Source of the DNA: an uncultured Bariatricus sp.
GTDB lineage: Bacteria > Bacillota > Clostridia > Lachnospirales > Lachnospiraceae
Direction of reading: 5' to 3'
DNA length: 64,000 nt
NCBI GenBank assembly: GCA_934307065.1
Contig: CAKRCD010000010.1
Location: 19,404 to 83,403, forward strand
Position 1 is the stretch's first letter. Each line of letters starts with the position of its first letter. The position numbers were made by a program, and so were the translations under genes. Of this stretch, positions 43,818 to 52,543 are shown one piece after another. The notes under the pieces were generated by a model. The model was given only the letters and a program-made list of their open reading frames with translations, had not been told where the DNA came from and did no database searches.

Positions 43818-44684
43818 CTAACTCCAGCGTCTCTTCTGAATTGACTGCATGGTCAAGAACAAAAAGACACCGATAAATGATGCATATAACACAAGTCCAC
43901 CAAGACTAAAGGTTTTATCTGTTACAATCTGATCGAAAACTGCCACGACACTTAATTTTTCAAAAAAGTTTGGAAGCAGGCTTTCGAATACTTCGCCTTT
44001 TACAAAGCTGAGTACCACAATGACAGCCACGCCAACTACCTCCACTCCGCCAGCCAGCGCCCAGTTACGGGTCAGACTATAAAGAATTGCTGCGAGTGCA
44101 GTGAGGATTAATACGCAGCCTATCATATTTCCGCTTTGGGAAGATGGAAGATAGTGGGTCAGTCCATCCCAAAGAAATGTGAGCATTAATGCGCCAAATG
44201 TAATCACGGCCGCAATAATCGTACTCTCTGTCAATGTAGAAAGAAAAGTTCCGATTGCAATGTAAATGCATCCAAGCAGGAAGAACATTCCGATTGCTAC
44301 ATAATCTACTTTAAAATACGCAGTTCCAAAACTTTTAATTATCAGTGGGAACACGCAATAAACCAGACATGGAATTGCGATGACCGTTACCATAGCCAGA
44401 TATTTTCCTATAACTACTTCTGAAAGACGCACCGGTGCACACAAAAGCAACTGGTCTGTTTTATTCTTCCGTTCTTCGGAAAAGCAACGCATGGTCAGAA
44501 GGGGAATGATAATAATCAAAATGTAAGCTGTACTGGATAGCACATAGGAAAAATATGGATATCCCGAGTACAGATTGTATGCCATAAAATAAATGCTGGT
44601 AAATGCAATCATTACAGCAATAATTAAATACCCTATCATAGAATGAAAATACGATTTCAGTTCTCTTTTATAAATCGCTGTCAT
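43818..44684 (-). CDS. ABC-2-type permease (GldF-like)
   Basis: The start MTAIYKRELKSYFHSMIGYL has AAGGAGG nine bases upstream and lies within the end of the ATPase gene, overlapping by 17 bases. The 288-residue product has six membrane helices and the ABC-2 pattern: an N-terminal helix after KRELKSYF, and a long cytoplasmic segment with ERKNKTDQLLLCAPVRLSEVV. It is the membrane channel for the GldA-type ATPase. The substrate is unknown. Confidence 0.88.
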   Translation of the reverse strand: MTAIYKRELKSYFHSMIGYLIIAVMIAFTSIYFMAYNLYSGYPYFSYVLSSTAYILIIIIPLLTMRCFSEERKNKTDQLLLCAPVRLSEVVIGKYLAMVTVIAIPCLVYCVFPLIIKSFGTAYFKVDYVAIGMFFLLGCIYIAIGTFLSTLTESTIIAAVITFGALMLTFLWDGLTHYLPSSQSGNMIGCVLILTALAAILYSLTRNWALAGGVEVVGVAVIVVLSFVKGEVFESLLPNFFEKLSVVAVFDQIVTDKTFSLGGLVLYASFIGVFLFLTMQSIQKRRWS

Positions 44685-45642
44685 GTTCTTCTTCCTCCTT
44701 CTGATTTTCATTGCCTTTCGTCAGCTCTAGGAAGACATCTTCCAGACTGGTCTGACTGTCCACAATCTGAAGGAGCGGGCATTTTGCTTCTGCAAATGCG
44801 TAGAACATTGCTTCTCTGCTATCCGTTCCCTGTTCCGAAGTGAAGACTGCTTGAGTCGTTCCTTCTTCTTTTCCTTCGGTAATTTCCACATTCTGAAGTC
44901 CTTCCATACTCTCCAGAATCTGCTGTACTGTTTCCATTTTACCCTTTGCAACCAGTTCGGTCTGTCTCTGATTGCTCAGTGTCTTTTCCAGATTCTCCGG
45001 TGTATCGCTTGCCACCAGATGCCCCTTGGAAATAATCATGATATAGTCGCATACTTCCTGAATTTCTGCCAGAATATGAGAACTTAAGATTACGGTATGA
45101 TCCTTTGCCAGTTCCCGGATAAGCTGGCGGATTTCAATAATCTGTTTCGGATCCAGACCAACCGTAGGTTCATCCAGAATAATGATTTCCGGGAAACCTA
45201 AAATCGCCTGCGCCAGCCCTACTCTCTGCTTATAGCCTTTGGAAAGATTTCGAATCAACCGTTCTTCCACATCTTCAAGCTGTACCATATCGATAACCTT
45301 ATCAATCTGTTCTTCCCGCTCGGCTTTTGGTATTTTCTTTAATTCTGCCACAAAAGTCAGATATTCTCGCACTTTCATATCCACATAAAGCGGCGGCATT
45401 TCCGGTAAATATCCAATGAAATGCTTCGCCGCTTCTGGTTCCTCTAAAATGTTGTGTCCATTAATCAGAACTTCTCCTTCTGTTGCGCCCAAATATCCCG
45501 TCATAATGTTCATGGTTGTAGATTTTCCGGCTCCGTTAGGACCAAGAAATCCATAAATCTGTCCAGACTCTACCGTAAAATTCAGGTGGTCTACCGCAAG
45601 ATGGTTTCCATATTTTTTTACGAGATTTCTTACTTCTATCAT
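44668..45642 (-). CDS. ABC transporter ATPase (GldA-like)
   Basis: This 324-residue ATPase has Walker A FLGPNGAGKSTT, the Q-loop GYLPEMPPLY, signature LSKGYKQRVGLAQA, Walker B IIILDEPTVGLDP and the switch His in LSSHILAEIQ. A C-terminal extension (about 225-324) ends in LEDVFLELTKGNENQKEEEE, as in ABC-2/GldA-type exporters. It is the first gene of the four-gene operon ATPase-permease-GldG-DUF4340. Cytosolic, bound to the GldF-like permease. Confidence 0.93.
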   Translation of the reverse strand: MIEVRNLVKKYGNHLAVDHLNFTVESGQIYGFLGPNGAGKSTTMNIMTGYLGATEGEVLINGHNILEEPEAAKHFIGYLPEMPPLYVDMKVREYLTFVAELKKIPKAEREEQIDKVIDMVQLEDVEERLIRNLSKGYKQRVGLAQAILGFPEIIILDEPTVGLDPKQIIEIRQLIRELAKDHTVILSSHILAEIQEVCDYIMIISKGHLVASDTPENLEKTLSNQRQTELVAKGKMETVQQILESMEGLQNVEITEGKEEGTTQAVFTSEQGTDSREAMFYAFAEAKCPLLQIVDSQTSLEDVFLELTKGNENQKEEEEHDSDL

Positions 45643-45787
45643 TACGCTTCCTCCCCTATATATTCTGGCATCTGGCTGTCTCTCGCCAAATACATCACAA
45701 TTATATGGGCGGTTTGTGTTCTTTCTGCGTAAAACTTTTGAACTTTTTGAGGAAATTCTGTGTTGAAAATGTGAAATTATGGAAGTC

Positions 45788-46561
45788 CTATGCCAGAAAT
45801 TCTCCCAGAATTTCTCTTATTTTTGCCTCCTTTGCTGCATCAATTCCGTCCTTTCCTTTGGAAGCTTCTTTTTCTTCCTCATGGGTCTGCGCCCCGCATG
45901 CCTTGGTTTCATAACCTTTCGTTTCGCAGTTTTTCGTTTCCTTGGCAGTTTTTTCTGTTTCCACTTCCGGGTCATCTGCTCGCGAAGCCACCGGTGAAGA
46001 AACTGCAACTGCCGGTGCTGATTCTTTCTTATTTTTCTGATTCATTTTCTCGTACCTGTGTGCATATGTATTTCCTAAGAAATCTACCATGTAAATTTTC
46101 GCTGCTTTTAATTTATATTCTTCATCAAGGAGTAAATGTAACACTGTGAGCGCCAGTACTCCGGCTGCCCCCAATACAATGTATTTTGACACCTCCAGAC
46201 GCATAAGTCCAAATGCATATGCGCCAAATGCTCCTGCAATGCAAAGCAGTGCATACAGCCAGACGCAGACCAGCTTTAATTTTCTCCACGAATACAGCCG
46301 CAATCCCCACACACGGTATTCGTAGACATATTTATCCACAAGGGCGCGAACATTTTGCACTTTGTCATTTACCATACATGCATGCTCGTATTTCGAGCGA
46401 ATCAGTTTCATCAAAGGATGATTGCTTTTTCCCATGTCCTCTGCCGCATTTACCAAACGTTTTATCGAAACAGCCGAAATAATATGCGCAATAAGCGCAA
46501 TGACAAGAATGCCTCCGGCCACGTAAAAAAGTACTTGTTGTGTAATCAATGTCCTTAACAT
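45788..46561 (-). CDS. Membrane protein of unknown function with four helices
   Basis: The start MLRTLITQQVLFYVAGGIL has AAGGAGG nine bases upstream. The 257-residue protein has an N-terminal helix (about 8-30), a cytoplasmic-type middle (KSNHPLMKLIRSKYEHACM) and two or three helices near 95-150. A long charged, disordered tail follows (Glu/Lys-rich, with AHRYEKMNQKNKK). I do not recognise a family. It lies alone between the Gld operon and mtnN, without clear partners. Related proteins seem likely in other Clostridia, but that needs a search. Confidence 0.75.
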   Translation of the reverse strand: MLRTLITQQVLFYVAGGILVIALIAHIISAVSIKRLVNAAEDMGKSNHPLMKLIRSKYEHACMVNDKVQNVRALVDKYVYEYRVWGLRLYSWRKLKLVCVWLYALLCIAGAFGAYAFGLMRLEVSKYIVLGAAGVLALTVLHLLLDEEYKLKAAKIYMVDFLGNTYAHRYEKMNQKNKKESAPAVAVSSPVASRADDPEVETEKTAKETKNCETKGYETKACGAQTHEEEKEASKGKDGIDAAKEAKIREILGEFLA

Positions 46562-46684
46562 AAAAGAACCCTCCTTCTTTGATTTGTCGCTTATTATAAC
46601 GCAAATCTCCAAAGTTGGGTTCTATAATCGTTCGCCTTATTTTGCTCTCCGTAACTGCCTTTTTGTCGAATCCTGCCCTGCACT

Positions 46685-47377
46685 CTACAGCCGTTTTAAC
46701 ATATTTTTCAACAGTTTCAATGAATGTTGTGTCGCATGCTTTTCAAATGTCGGATAATCCATTACTGCACTATTGTCAGCTTTGTCCGAAATAGCACGAA
46801 TAATGACATACGGAACTTTGTTCAGATATGCCGTCTGGGCAATGGCTGCACCCTCCATCTCAGCACATTTTCCATCGAAAGTACGCACCAGATAATCCTT
46901 CTTCTCGTTTCCTGCGATAAACTGGTCTCCACTGACCACTCTTCCGGTAAATGTATGAATATCGGTATTGACTTCTTCATTTGCCAGTCTGGCTGCTTCT
47001 ACAAGCTTTGCATCTGCCGGGAACGAAAAGGTATCCAATCTCGGAATCTGACCTACCGGGTCTCCAAATGTCGTAGCATCCATATCATGCTGTACTGCAT
47101 CGGTAGAAATCACAATATCTCCTATATCAATATCTGCGTCAAGCGAACCTGCCACACCGGTATTAATCAGTGCATCCACACCAAACATATCTACCAGAAT
47201 CTGCGCACAGATTCCTGCATTTACCTTGCCGATTCCGCTTCGCACTACCACGACATCTTTCCCGCAAAGACTTCCCTTTGCAAATGTCATAGAAGCCTTC
47301 TCCAGCATTTCTTCTATTTCCATCTCTGCCTTCAGAGCTGCTACTTCTTCTTCCATAGCCCCAATAATTCCTATCAT
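46685..47377 (-). CDS. mtnN: 5'-methylthioadenosine/S-adenosylhomocysteine nucleosidase
   Basis: Splits MTA and SAH to adenine and thioribose sugars, recycling products of SAM use and feeding AI-2 synthesis. The 230-residue enzyme opens with MIGIIGAMEEEVAALKAEM and has SGIGKVNAGICAQ, NTGVAGSLD, the DAVQHDMDATTFG loop, GDQFIA and CAEMEGAAIAQTA. The catalytic Asp is in IRAISDKAD. GGAGGACAT precedes the ATG. It is apparently transcribed alone and is not in a methionine cluster. Confidence 0.97.
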   Translation of the reverse strand: MIGIIGAMEEEVAALKAEMEIEEMLEKASMTFAKGSLCGKDVVVVRSGIGKVNAGICAQILVDMFGVDALINTGVAGSLDADIDIGDIVISTDAVQHDMDATTFGDPVGQIPRLDTFSFPADAKLVEAARLANEEVNTDIHTFTGRVVSGDQFIAGNEKKDYLVRTFDGKCAEMEGAAIAQTAYLNKVPYVIIRAISDKADNSAVMDYPTFEKHATQHSLKLLKNMLKRL

Positions 47378-47503
47378 CTTTATGTCCTCCGTAAATAAAT
47401 CTGTCCTGTATATTAATTATAATCATAAATCAGATTTTTCCTAGCTTTTTTTTACGTTTTTTGTTATCATTGTTTTGTTTCAAACGAAAGGAGATAAAGA
47501 ATT

Positions 47504-47737
47504 ATGGTATACAAAACATCAGGTGTCTGTTCCAAAGAAATTTCTTATGATATTGATGAAAACGGTTGTATTCACAATGTTTCATTCTTAGGTGGATGCA
47601 ATGGAAATCTGAAAGGAATCGGAAGCCTTGTAGAAGGCATGAAAGTAGAAGATGTCATTGCCCGTTTAGAGGGAATACAGTGCGGAAGCAAAGGAACATC
47701 TTGTCCGGACCAGCTTGCAAAGGCATTAAAAAAGTAG
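47504..47737 (+). CDS. TSCPD-domain protein (TIGR03905-type)
   Basis: This 77-residue protein opens with MVYKTSGVCSKEISYDID and ends with the domain-naming motif TSCPDQLAKALKK; three other cysteines lie in GGCNGNLKGI and IQCGSKGTSC. The TSCPD domain also occurs at the C-terminus of B12-dependent ribonucleotide reductases, and this is a free-standing small form whose function is unknown. AAGGAG precedes the ATG. The stop codon is embedded in the terminator stem. Confidence 0.93.
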   Translation: MVYKTSGVCSKEISYDIDENGCIHNVSFLGGCNGNLKGIGSLVEGMKVEDVIARLEGIQCGSKGTSCPDQLAKALKK

Positions 47738-47761
47738 AACCTGCCCGGTTCTACTTTTTTA
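47731..47761 (+). terminator. Intrinsic terminator overlapping the TSCPD stop codon
   Basis: AAAGTAGAACC (47731-47741) pairs with GGTTCTACTTT (47747-47757) and U-run follows. The TAG stop lies inside the 5' arm. Confidence 0.85.
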
Positions 47762-47848
47762 TTTGTATTGATTTACTAAGTGAGTTTGTCTTGTCATTTA
47801 ATTTTTTTGAATTGCGTTTTTAGATTTTAATTTTAAGTTTTACAAATT

Positions 47849-48787
47849 CTATTTTTCGAATAAAAGAGTGGAAAAATATCTTTCCGCTGTATCCGGGAGA
47901 ATTGTTACCACAGTTTTCCCTTTCCCAAGCTTTTTTGCAAGTCTTACAGCAGCAGCCACATTGGTTCCACCGGAAATTCCACACAAGAGACCTTCTTTTT
48001 TTGCCAGATCTTTAGCAGTCTGAACTGCTTCTTCATCTGAGACAATTACAATCTCGTCATAAATGTTCTGATCTAATATCTCAGGAATAACACCATCCCC
48101 AATTCCCATTTGAATATGTGAACCTACTTCTTTTCCGGAAAGAATGGCAGCATGCTCTGGTTCGATTGCCCAGATTACCGCTTTTGGATTTTGCTTCCGG
48201 ATTGCTGCACCGACTCCACTGATTGTTCCACCGGTTCCAATCCCAGAGCAAAAGCCATCTATTGGTTTCCCGACCTGCTCTACAATCTCTGCGCCTGTAT
48301 ATTCTAGATGGGCTCTGTAATTCGCCATATTTGCAAACTGCTGAGGCACGAATACATGGGTGTCTTCTTTTTGCATTTCAAGTGCCATCTGTATACATTG
48401 GTTAATACATTTGCCTATATCGCCATCATCATGGACTACTCTTATCTCAGCCCCGTATTGTTTTACCAGTTTCCTACGTTCTTCGCTAACGGAATCGGGC
48501 ATGATAATCACCGTCTTATAACCTCTCACTGCGCCAACCAATGCCAATCCTATTCCCTGATTTCCACTGGTGGGCTCTACAATAATCGTTTCCTTATTGA
48601 TAATGCCTTTTTGTTCTGCATCCAGAATCATATTTAACGCAGTTCTCGTTTTCACTGAACCACCTACATTCACTGCTTCGAACTTTACTAAAATTTCCGC
48701 ACTTTCCTCATCGACCATGCGATTAAGCCGAATCATCGGGGTATTCCCTACGGCTTCTAAAATATTATTGTAAACCACTTCCTGCAC
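47849..48787 (-). CDS. cysK: PLP-dependent cysteine synthase family enzyme
   Basis: Makes cysteine from O-acetylserine and sulfide, if a true CysK. This 312-residue protein has EAVGNTPMIRLNRM, the PLP lysine in GGSVKTRTA, TSGNQGIGLA for the substrate loop, VPQQFANMANYRAHL and GTGGTISGVG. The usual lysine context is SVKDR; here Asp is replaced by Thr, and the substrate loop has Gln where Thr is common. These may mark a related beta-replacement enzyme. It has its own promoter 59 bases upstream and no partner sulfur genes nearby. Confidence 0.87.
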   Translation of the reverse strand: MQEVVYNNILEAVGNTPMIRLNRMVDEESAEILVKFEAVNVGGSVKTRTALNMILDAEQKGIINKETIIVEPTSGNQGIGLALVGAVRGYKTVIIMPDSVSEERRKLVKQYGAEIRVVHDDGDIGKCINQCIQMALEMQKEDTHVFVPQQFANMANYRAHLEYTGAEIVEQVGKPIDGFCSGIGTGGTISGVGAAIRKQNPKAVIWAIEPEHAAILSGKEVGSHIQMGIGDGVIPEILDQNIYDEIVIVSDEEAVQTAKDLAKKEGLLCGISGGTNVAAAVRLAKKLGKGKTVVTILPDTAERYFSTLLFEK

Positions 48788-48852
48788 CTCCTGCTTCGAC
48801 GCGCGCCCGCTGTTTTCACAGTTCCCGGTCTTGTCGCTCCGCTCTCTCTTTT

Positions 48853-48881
48853 AGTATATTGCCAACCTGCGTCAGTTGCAA
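48853..48881 (-). promoter_or_regulatory. Predicted promoter of the cysK-like gene
   Basis: TTGCAA (48881-48876) and TATACT (48858-48853) with a 17-base spacer. TTGCAA forms the end of the small palindrome GTTGCAAC. Confidence 0.65.
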
Positions 48882-49280
48882 CCCCAAAAGAAGGCTAGGC
48901 CGGTTAAAGGTTACAGAATGTTTGTCTGCGACAGAAAGCTTGTAGTTCCGGTCACTATATCGCTTTCCTTTTCTCAATATTCAATTTTTATCAGGTTAAG
49001 TGTATGTTACAAAATCGTCTATTGAGATTGTCTGATTTGTCATCTCTTGCCTAATCATCAGGACTTACTTCCAACTGCCACACTATTTACCATCCACGCT
49101 AATGTTAATCTTAAGGCCTTTTATTTATTACATCACATGTTCGATAAATATTCGCGAAAGTCTGGTAGCTGGAAGAGCTTCCTGAGAAGCTCTCTGGCAA
49201 TGATTATTTTGTTTTCATTTTATTTCGCTTTTGTACAAATTAAAAATAAAATAGGAATTTTTGTGTTGCTTGTTTGAATG
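48882..49280. other. Intergenic stretch, no convincing gene
   Basis: Contains one hairpin, AGAGCTTC/GAAGCTCT at 49174-49193, without a U-run. A 76-codon open frame on the plus strand (49047-49277) has no ribosome site and unlikely composition, so I do not count it. AT-rich towards 49280. No riboswitch recognised. Confidence 0.5.
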
Positions 49281-49739
49281 TTAAATATAAAGTCCGTCGG
49301 TGTAAGAATCTGTCACATCCGAGTTTGCATGATGTGTACAATATACACGATAGTAATATCCTGTCGGTACAGATAAAACCTTGCTAGTACTTACATAGTA
49401 TGTATTTTCTTTAGAAGCACTCCAGCTTGTATAACGCACCCACTTTCCATTCACTAAACGCTCCACCCGCACATATACAGAAATATTATCTACCACTTTC
49501 TGTCCTGTTGTGTCTCCACCAACACCAATCCGTCCGGTCCCCTGCTTATTAATCGTAGAAGAGCCGCTCTTTAAATATACCCCTCTTGTCATCGAACCAA
49601 CTATTGCTTCAGAAGCATCCGTGTCCAACAGATAGGAACCATCAATGCAAACCGGCTCGTCAGCCGCCTGTGCATTTGCAGATATTCCTAAACTCAAAAC
49701 CATAATCATTGCCATTACAACCGATACGAGTTTTTTCAT
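49281..49739 (-). CDS. Small secreted protein (DUF6147-like)
   Basis: This 152-residue protein has a clear signal peptide (MKKLVSVVMAMIMVLSLGIS to ANAQA, cut near residue 25) and a mature beta-rich domain. Visible are VCIDGSYLLDTDASEAIVGS, TRGVYLKSGSSTINKQGTGR and a C-terminal YYYRVYCTHHANSDVTDSYTD. It resembles small secreted proteins of Lachnospiraceae grouped as DUF6147; the assignment is from memory of pattern and is tentative. No sortase or lipobox signal. Single gene. Function unknown. Confidence 0.75.
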   Translation of the reverse strand: MKKLVSVVMAMIMVLSLGISANAQAADEPVCIDGSYLLDTDASEAIVGSMTRGVYLKSGSSTINKQGTGRIGVGGDTTGQKVVDNISVYVRVERLVNGKWVRYTSWSASKENTYYVSTSKVLSVPTGYYYRVYCTHHANSDVTDSYTDGLYI

Positions 49740-49797
49740 GTTTATCCCTGCCTTTCACTATATTAACGCACGAGCAGGAAAAAACTGACGCAATTTT

Positions 49798-50697
49798 TTA
49801 AAAAAAGTATAACTTTTTTAAAATATCCTCGATTTCATCTTTTTCTATATCCGTCATAGTGTTTAAAGTATAATATGTACTTTGATATTCAAACTGTGCC
49901 ACATATAAAACTTCTTTACTTTCTGTCACTTCATAACATTTTAAATCTATCGGAATATCATCAACTATCAAAGTTTGTTCATCTAATAATTTATCTTCTA
50001 CTTCATATCCAGATGCTTGTTCTGTTGGTGAAAATGATATTCGGTATTCCAAAATGCTATCTTGGCACTGATAAAACAAACCGGCCCTTTTTAATGTGGA
50101 CTCTAATTCGTAATCTAAAAAAATAACACCTTCCGGTAAAGATTCGAGTCTGACCACATTTACCCCAAATTCTTTTTCTATTTCACCATATGCTTCTGCT
50201 TCCGTATGCTGTTCTTCTACTACCGCCTCATCTCCTTCTCTTTCGGAGTTCATTTTCACCATCCTGCTTGTTCCAAGTATCTGATTTTTAATCTCTGTCA
50301 CAAGCGGAACTTCACCGATACTCGTCATGCTCATGGCAAATGCCAGTACTGCGACAATTGCGACCAACAGATACAGTTTTTTTCTACGTTTCTTAAATGG
50401 AATTGTCTTATGTGTATCAACCTCGTTTTCATCCGAAACTGTTTTTCCATTTTCCTGCAGTGCCTGCATTTCCCTGCCAAGCCGGAATGCTTCTCTGTCT
50501 TTTTCAGGCATTTCTTCGCAAGCTGCCTTCTTTTCTTCTAGTTTCTGAATCTTCTGCATAAGCACTTCTTCATTCTCATCCGGAAGCTTAAGATCTTTCA
50601 GGGACTCATCGGCTTCTATTTCTTCCAGAATCGCCTGTGCTTCCTTATCGAGTTCTCCGCGCAGAAGTTTCTCCATTTCCTCATGTTCTTTCTTCAT
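49798..50697 (-). CDS. Membrane-bound probable anti-sigma factor (DUF4367-like)
   Basis: The start MKKEHEEMEKLLRGELDKE follows AGGAGG at eight bases. The 299-residue product has a cytosolic coiled N-terminus (about 1-95), a single membrane helix (about 105-123: LYLLVAIVAVLAFAMSMTS) and an outer domain ending in STYYTLNTMTDIEKDEIEDI, like DUF4367 in membrane anti-sigma factors. The nearest sigma gene is at 51964-52506 in the same direction with murG between. A partnership is inferred from type and proximity. Confidence 0.75.
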   Translation of the reverse strand: MKKEHEEMEKLLRGELDKEAQAILEEIEADESLKDLKLPDENEEVLMQKIQKLEEKKAACEEMPEKDREAFRLGREMQALQENGKTVSDENEVDTHKTIPFKKRRKKLYLLVAIVAVLAFAMSMTSIGEVPLVTEIKNQILGTSRMVKMNSEREGDEAVVEEQHTEAEAYGEIEKEFGVNVVRLESLPEGVIFLDYELESTLKRAGLFYQCQDSILEYRISFSPTEQASGYEVEDKLLDEQTLIVDDIPIDLKCYEVTESKEVLYVAQFEYQSTYYTLNTMTDIEKDEIEDILKKLYFF

Positions 50698-50755
50698 TAG
50701 TGACCTCCTCGCCACTGCTTTCTCATTTTGCATTTCATTTCTTGCCCCATTCATC

Positions 50756-50784
50756 TTGACCTTTCCATGCACAGTGATTAAACT
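50756..50784 (+). promoter_or_regulatory. Predicted murG promoter
   Basis: TTGACC (50756-50761) and TAAACT (50779-50784) with a 17-base spacer, starting transcription about 30 bases before the murG ATG. Confidence 0.6.
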
Positions 50785-50820
50785 GTAACTATGAACGCTC
50801 TAAAAACAGGAGGCAAATCC

Positions 50821-51891
50821 ATGAAACGAATTATCTTAACCGGTGGTGGTACCGCCGGCCATGTGACACCTAACATTGCATTATTACCCAGATTAAGAGA
50901 ACTTCAATATGACATACACTATATCGGTTCTTACACCGGAATCGAAAAAGAACTGATTGAAAAACAGCAGATTCCATACCACGGAATTTCTTCCGGGAAG
51001 CTTCGCCGTTATTTCAGTCTGAAGAACTTTACCGACCCATTTCGTGTACTGAAAGGCTTCAGTGAAGCGAACCACCTGATTAAAACGCTGAAACCTGATG
51101 TGATTTTTTCCAAGGGTGGCTTTGTCAGCGTTCCTGTTGTCATTGCCGGGAAACGGAATCATGTTCCGGTCATCATCCACGAATCGGATATGACTCCGGG
51201 ACTTGCCAACCGCATTTCCATTCCATCTGCTTACAGGGTATGCTGTAACTTTCCTGAAACTTTAAAAGCACTCCCGGAAGATAAAGCCGTATTAACCGGC
51301 TCTCCTATCCGACAGGAACTTATGACCGGGGACCCGGAAAAAGCCCGTGCTTTCTGTGGATTCAAGGATGAAAAACCAGTGATTCTTGTAGTTGGCGGGA
51401 GTCTGGGAGCTACTGCTGTCAATCAGGCAGTGCGTGCCATTCTACCGGAACTATTAAAAGATTTCCAGGTCATTCATCTGTGTGGGAAAGGTAAGCTTGA
51501 TACCAGTTTAAACAACTTAGAAGGCTATGTCCAGTTCGAATATATTCAGGATGAACTGCGTCATTTATTCGCCCTCTCTGACATCGTAATTTCCCGTGCA
51601 GGTGCAAATGCTATTTGTGAACTTCTGGCTCTCCAGAAACCAAATCTTCTGATCCCACTTTCTGCCAGTGCAAGCCGTGGAGACCAGATTTTAAATGCCC
51701 GTTCTTTCGAGCGTCAAGGTTTCAGCAAGGTTCTAGAGGAAGAAACACTAACAAATGAATTGCTTCTTGACACGGTTCATGAACTTTACGATAACCGTCA
51801 GCAATACGTAACCGCTATGCAGCAATCCTCCCAGCAAAATCCGATTGAAACAATTATCCAGTTAATCGAATCCGCTTCAAAAAATAAATAG
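50821..51891 (+). CDS. murG: UDP-GlcNAc:lipid I transferase MurG
   Basis: Adds GlcNAc to undecaprenyl-PP-MurNAc-pentapeptide (lipid I) to make lipid II, on the inner face of the membrane. The start MKRIILTGGGTAGHVTPN has AGGAGG eight bases upstream; the earlier ATG lies at the transcription start. The 356-residue protein has the N-terminal G-loop TGGGTAGHVTPN, FSKGGFVSVPVVIA, HESDMTPGLANR, VVGGSLGA and ISRAGANAICELLAL. It lies outside a dcw cluster, alone on the plus strand between the anti-sigma and sigma genes. Confidence 0.95.
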   Translation: MKRIILTGGGTAGHVTPNIALLPRLRELQYDIHYIGSYTGIEKELIEKQQIPYHGISSGKLRRYFSLKNFTDPFRVLKGFSEANHLIKTLKPDVIFSKGGFVSVPVVIAGKRNHVPVIIHESDMTPGLANRISIPSAYRVCCNFPETLKALPEDKAVLTGSPIRQELMTGDPEKARAFCGFKDEKPVILVVGGSLGATAVNQAVRAILPELLKDFQVIHLCGKGKLDTSLNNLEGYVQFEYIQDELRHLFALSDIVISRAGANAICELLALQKPNLLIPLSASASRGDQILNARSFERQGFSKVLEEETLTNELLLDTVHELYDNRQQYVTAMQQSSQQNPIETIIQLIESASKNK

Positions 51892-51910
51892 TATATATGC
51901 CATATTTGAA

Positions 51911-51938
51911 AAACAGGTGTCGATTCGACACCTGTTTG
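51911..51938 (+). terminator. Bidirectional terminator between murG and the sigma gene
   Basis: AAACAGGTGTCGA and TCGACACCTGTTT form a perfect 13-bp stem with a one-base centre, 20 bases after murG and 26 bases beyond the convergent sigma gene. Flanking A and T runs make it usable from both sides. Confidence 0.8.
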
Positions 51939-51963
51939 TTGCTAAATCGGTTCCTTCGCCGTC

Positions 51964-52506
51964 CTATTCATTGTCTGATTTTATATGTTCTCTTACCCAT
52001 TTTCGTGCTCTGTATAACACACTTTGCAATACTTCCAGACTGATTCCCATCTTATCCGCGACATCTTTCTGTTTCATTTCCTGACAGTATACCAGCATCA
52101 CTGCTTCATACCATCGTTCGTTTGTTGTATAAAGCCTATCCAGAATATATTCACTTCTGTGAATCCGTTCTTCTACATTGATTTTCTCAAATACCGTTTC
52201 TTCTGCTCCAGGCAATAATTGATGCCGGAGCAGCTTCATATCCACTTCCTCATCCGGAACTTCACGAAGAACCCGTCTTAAATAGGAACAGGCTTCATTC
52301 TTTGCCGTTACGATTAACCACTGCAGGAGATATTCTTCTGTGTATGTATCAAAGTGCTCATACAGTTTCACAAAAACTTCTTGTGTGATATCTTGAGCTG
52401 TATCATAATCCACGTTAGAGTATCGCATCACGATTTTAAAAACTGTATCCTTATTTTCAACATATACACGCCGAAAATGTTCTAAATTCTTTTCCCTCAT
52501 AACCAT
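51964..52506 (-). CDS. ECF-type RNA polymerase sigma factor
   Basis: This 180-residue protein has region 2 near residues 10-80 (FRRVYVENKDTVFKIVMRY, DYDTAQDITQEVFVKLYEHF) and region 4 near 125-175. Region 4 includes AVMLVYCQEMKQKDVADKMG and the recognition helix ISLEVLQSVLYRARKWV. GAGG lies seven bases before the ATG. It follows the HIT-family gene by 37 bases. The presumed anti-sigma gene (49798-50697) is on the same strand but is separated by murG and its terminator. Confidence 0.9.
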   Translation of the reverse strand: MVMREKNLEHFRRVYVENKDTVFKIVMRYSNVDYDTAQDITQEVFVKLYEHFDTYTEEYLLQWLIVTAKNEACSYLRRVLREVPDEEVDMKLLRHQLLPGAEETVFEKINVEERIHRSEYILDRLYTTNERWYEAVMLVYCQEMKQKDVADKMGISLEVLQSVLYRARKWVREHIKSDNE

Positions 52507-52543
52507 GTGCTTTCCTCTATCTTATTACTCTATTTCTCCTTTT

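Noticed and set aside
48788..49046. T-box or riboswitch upstream of the cysK-like gene
   Set aside because: No T-box core or terminator/antiterminator pair was found; a plain promoter with a 60-base leader explains the region.
49047..49277. 76-codon plus-strand ORF near the cysK-like gene
   Set aside because: No ribosome binding site, no promoter and unlikely composition. A hairpin lies inside it.
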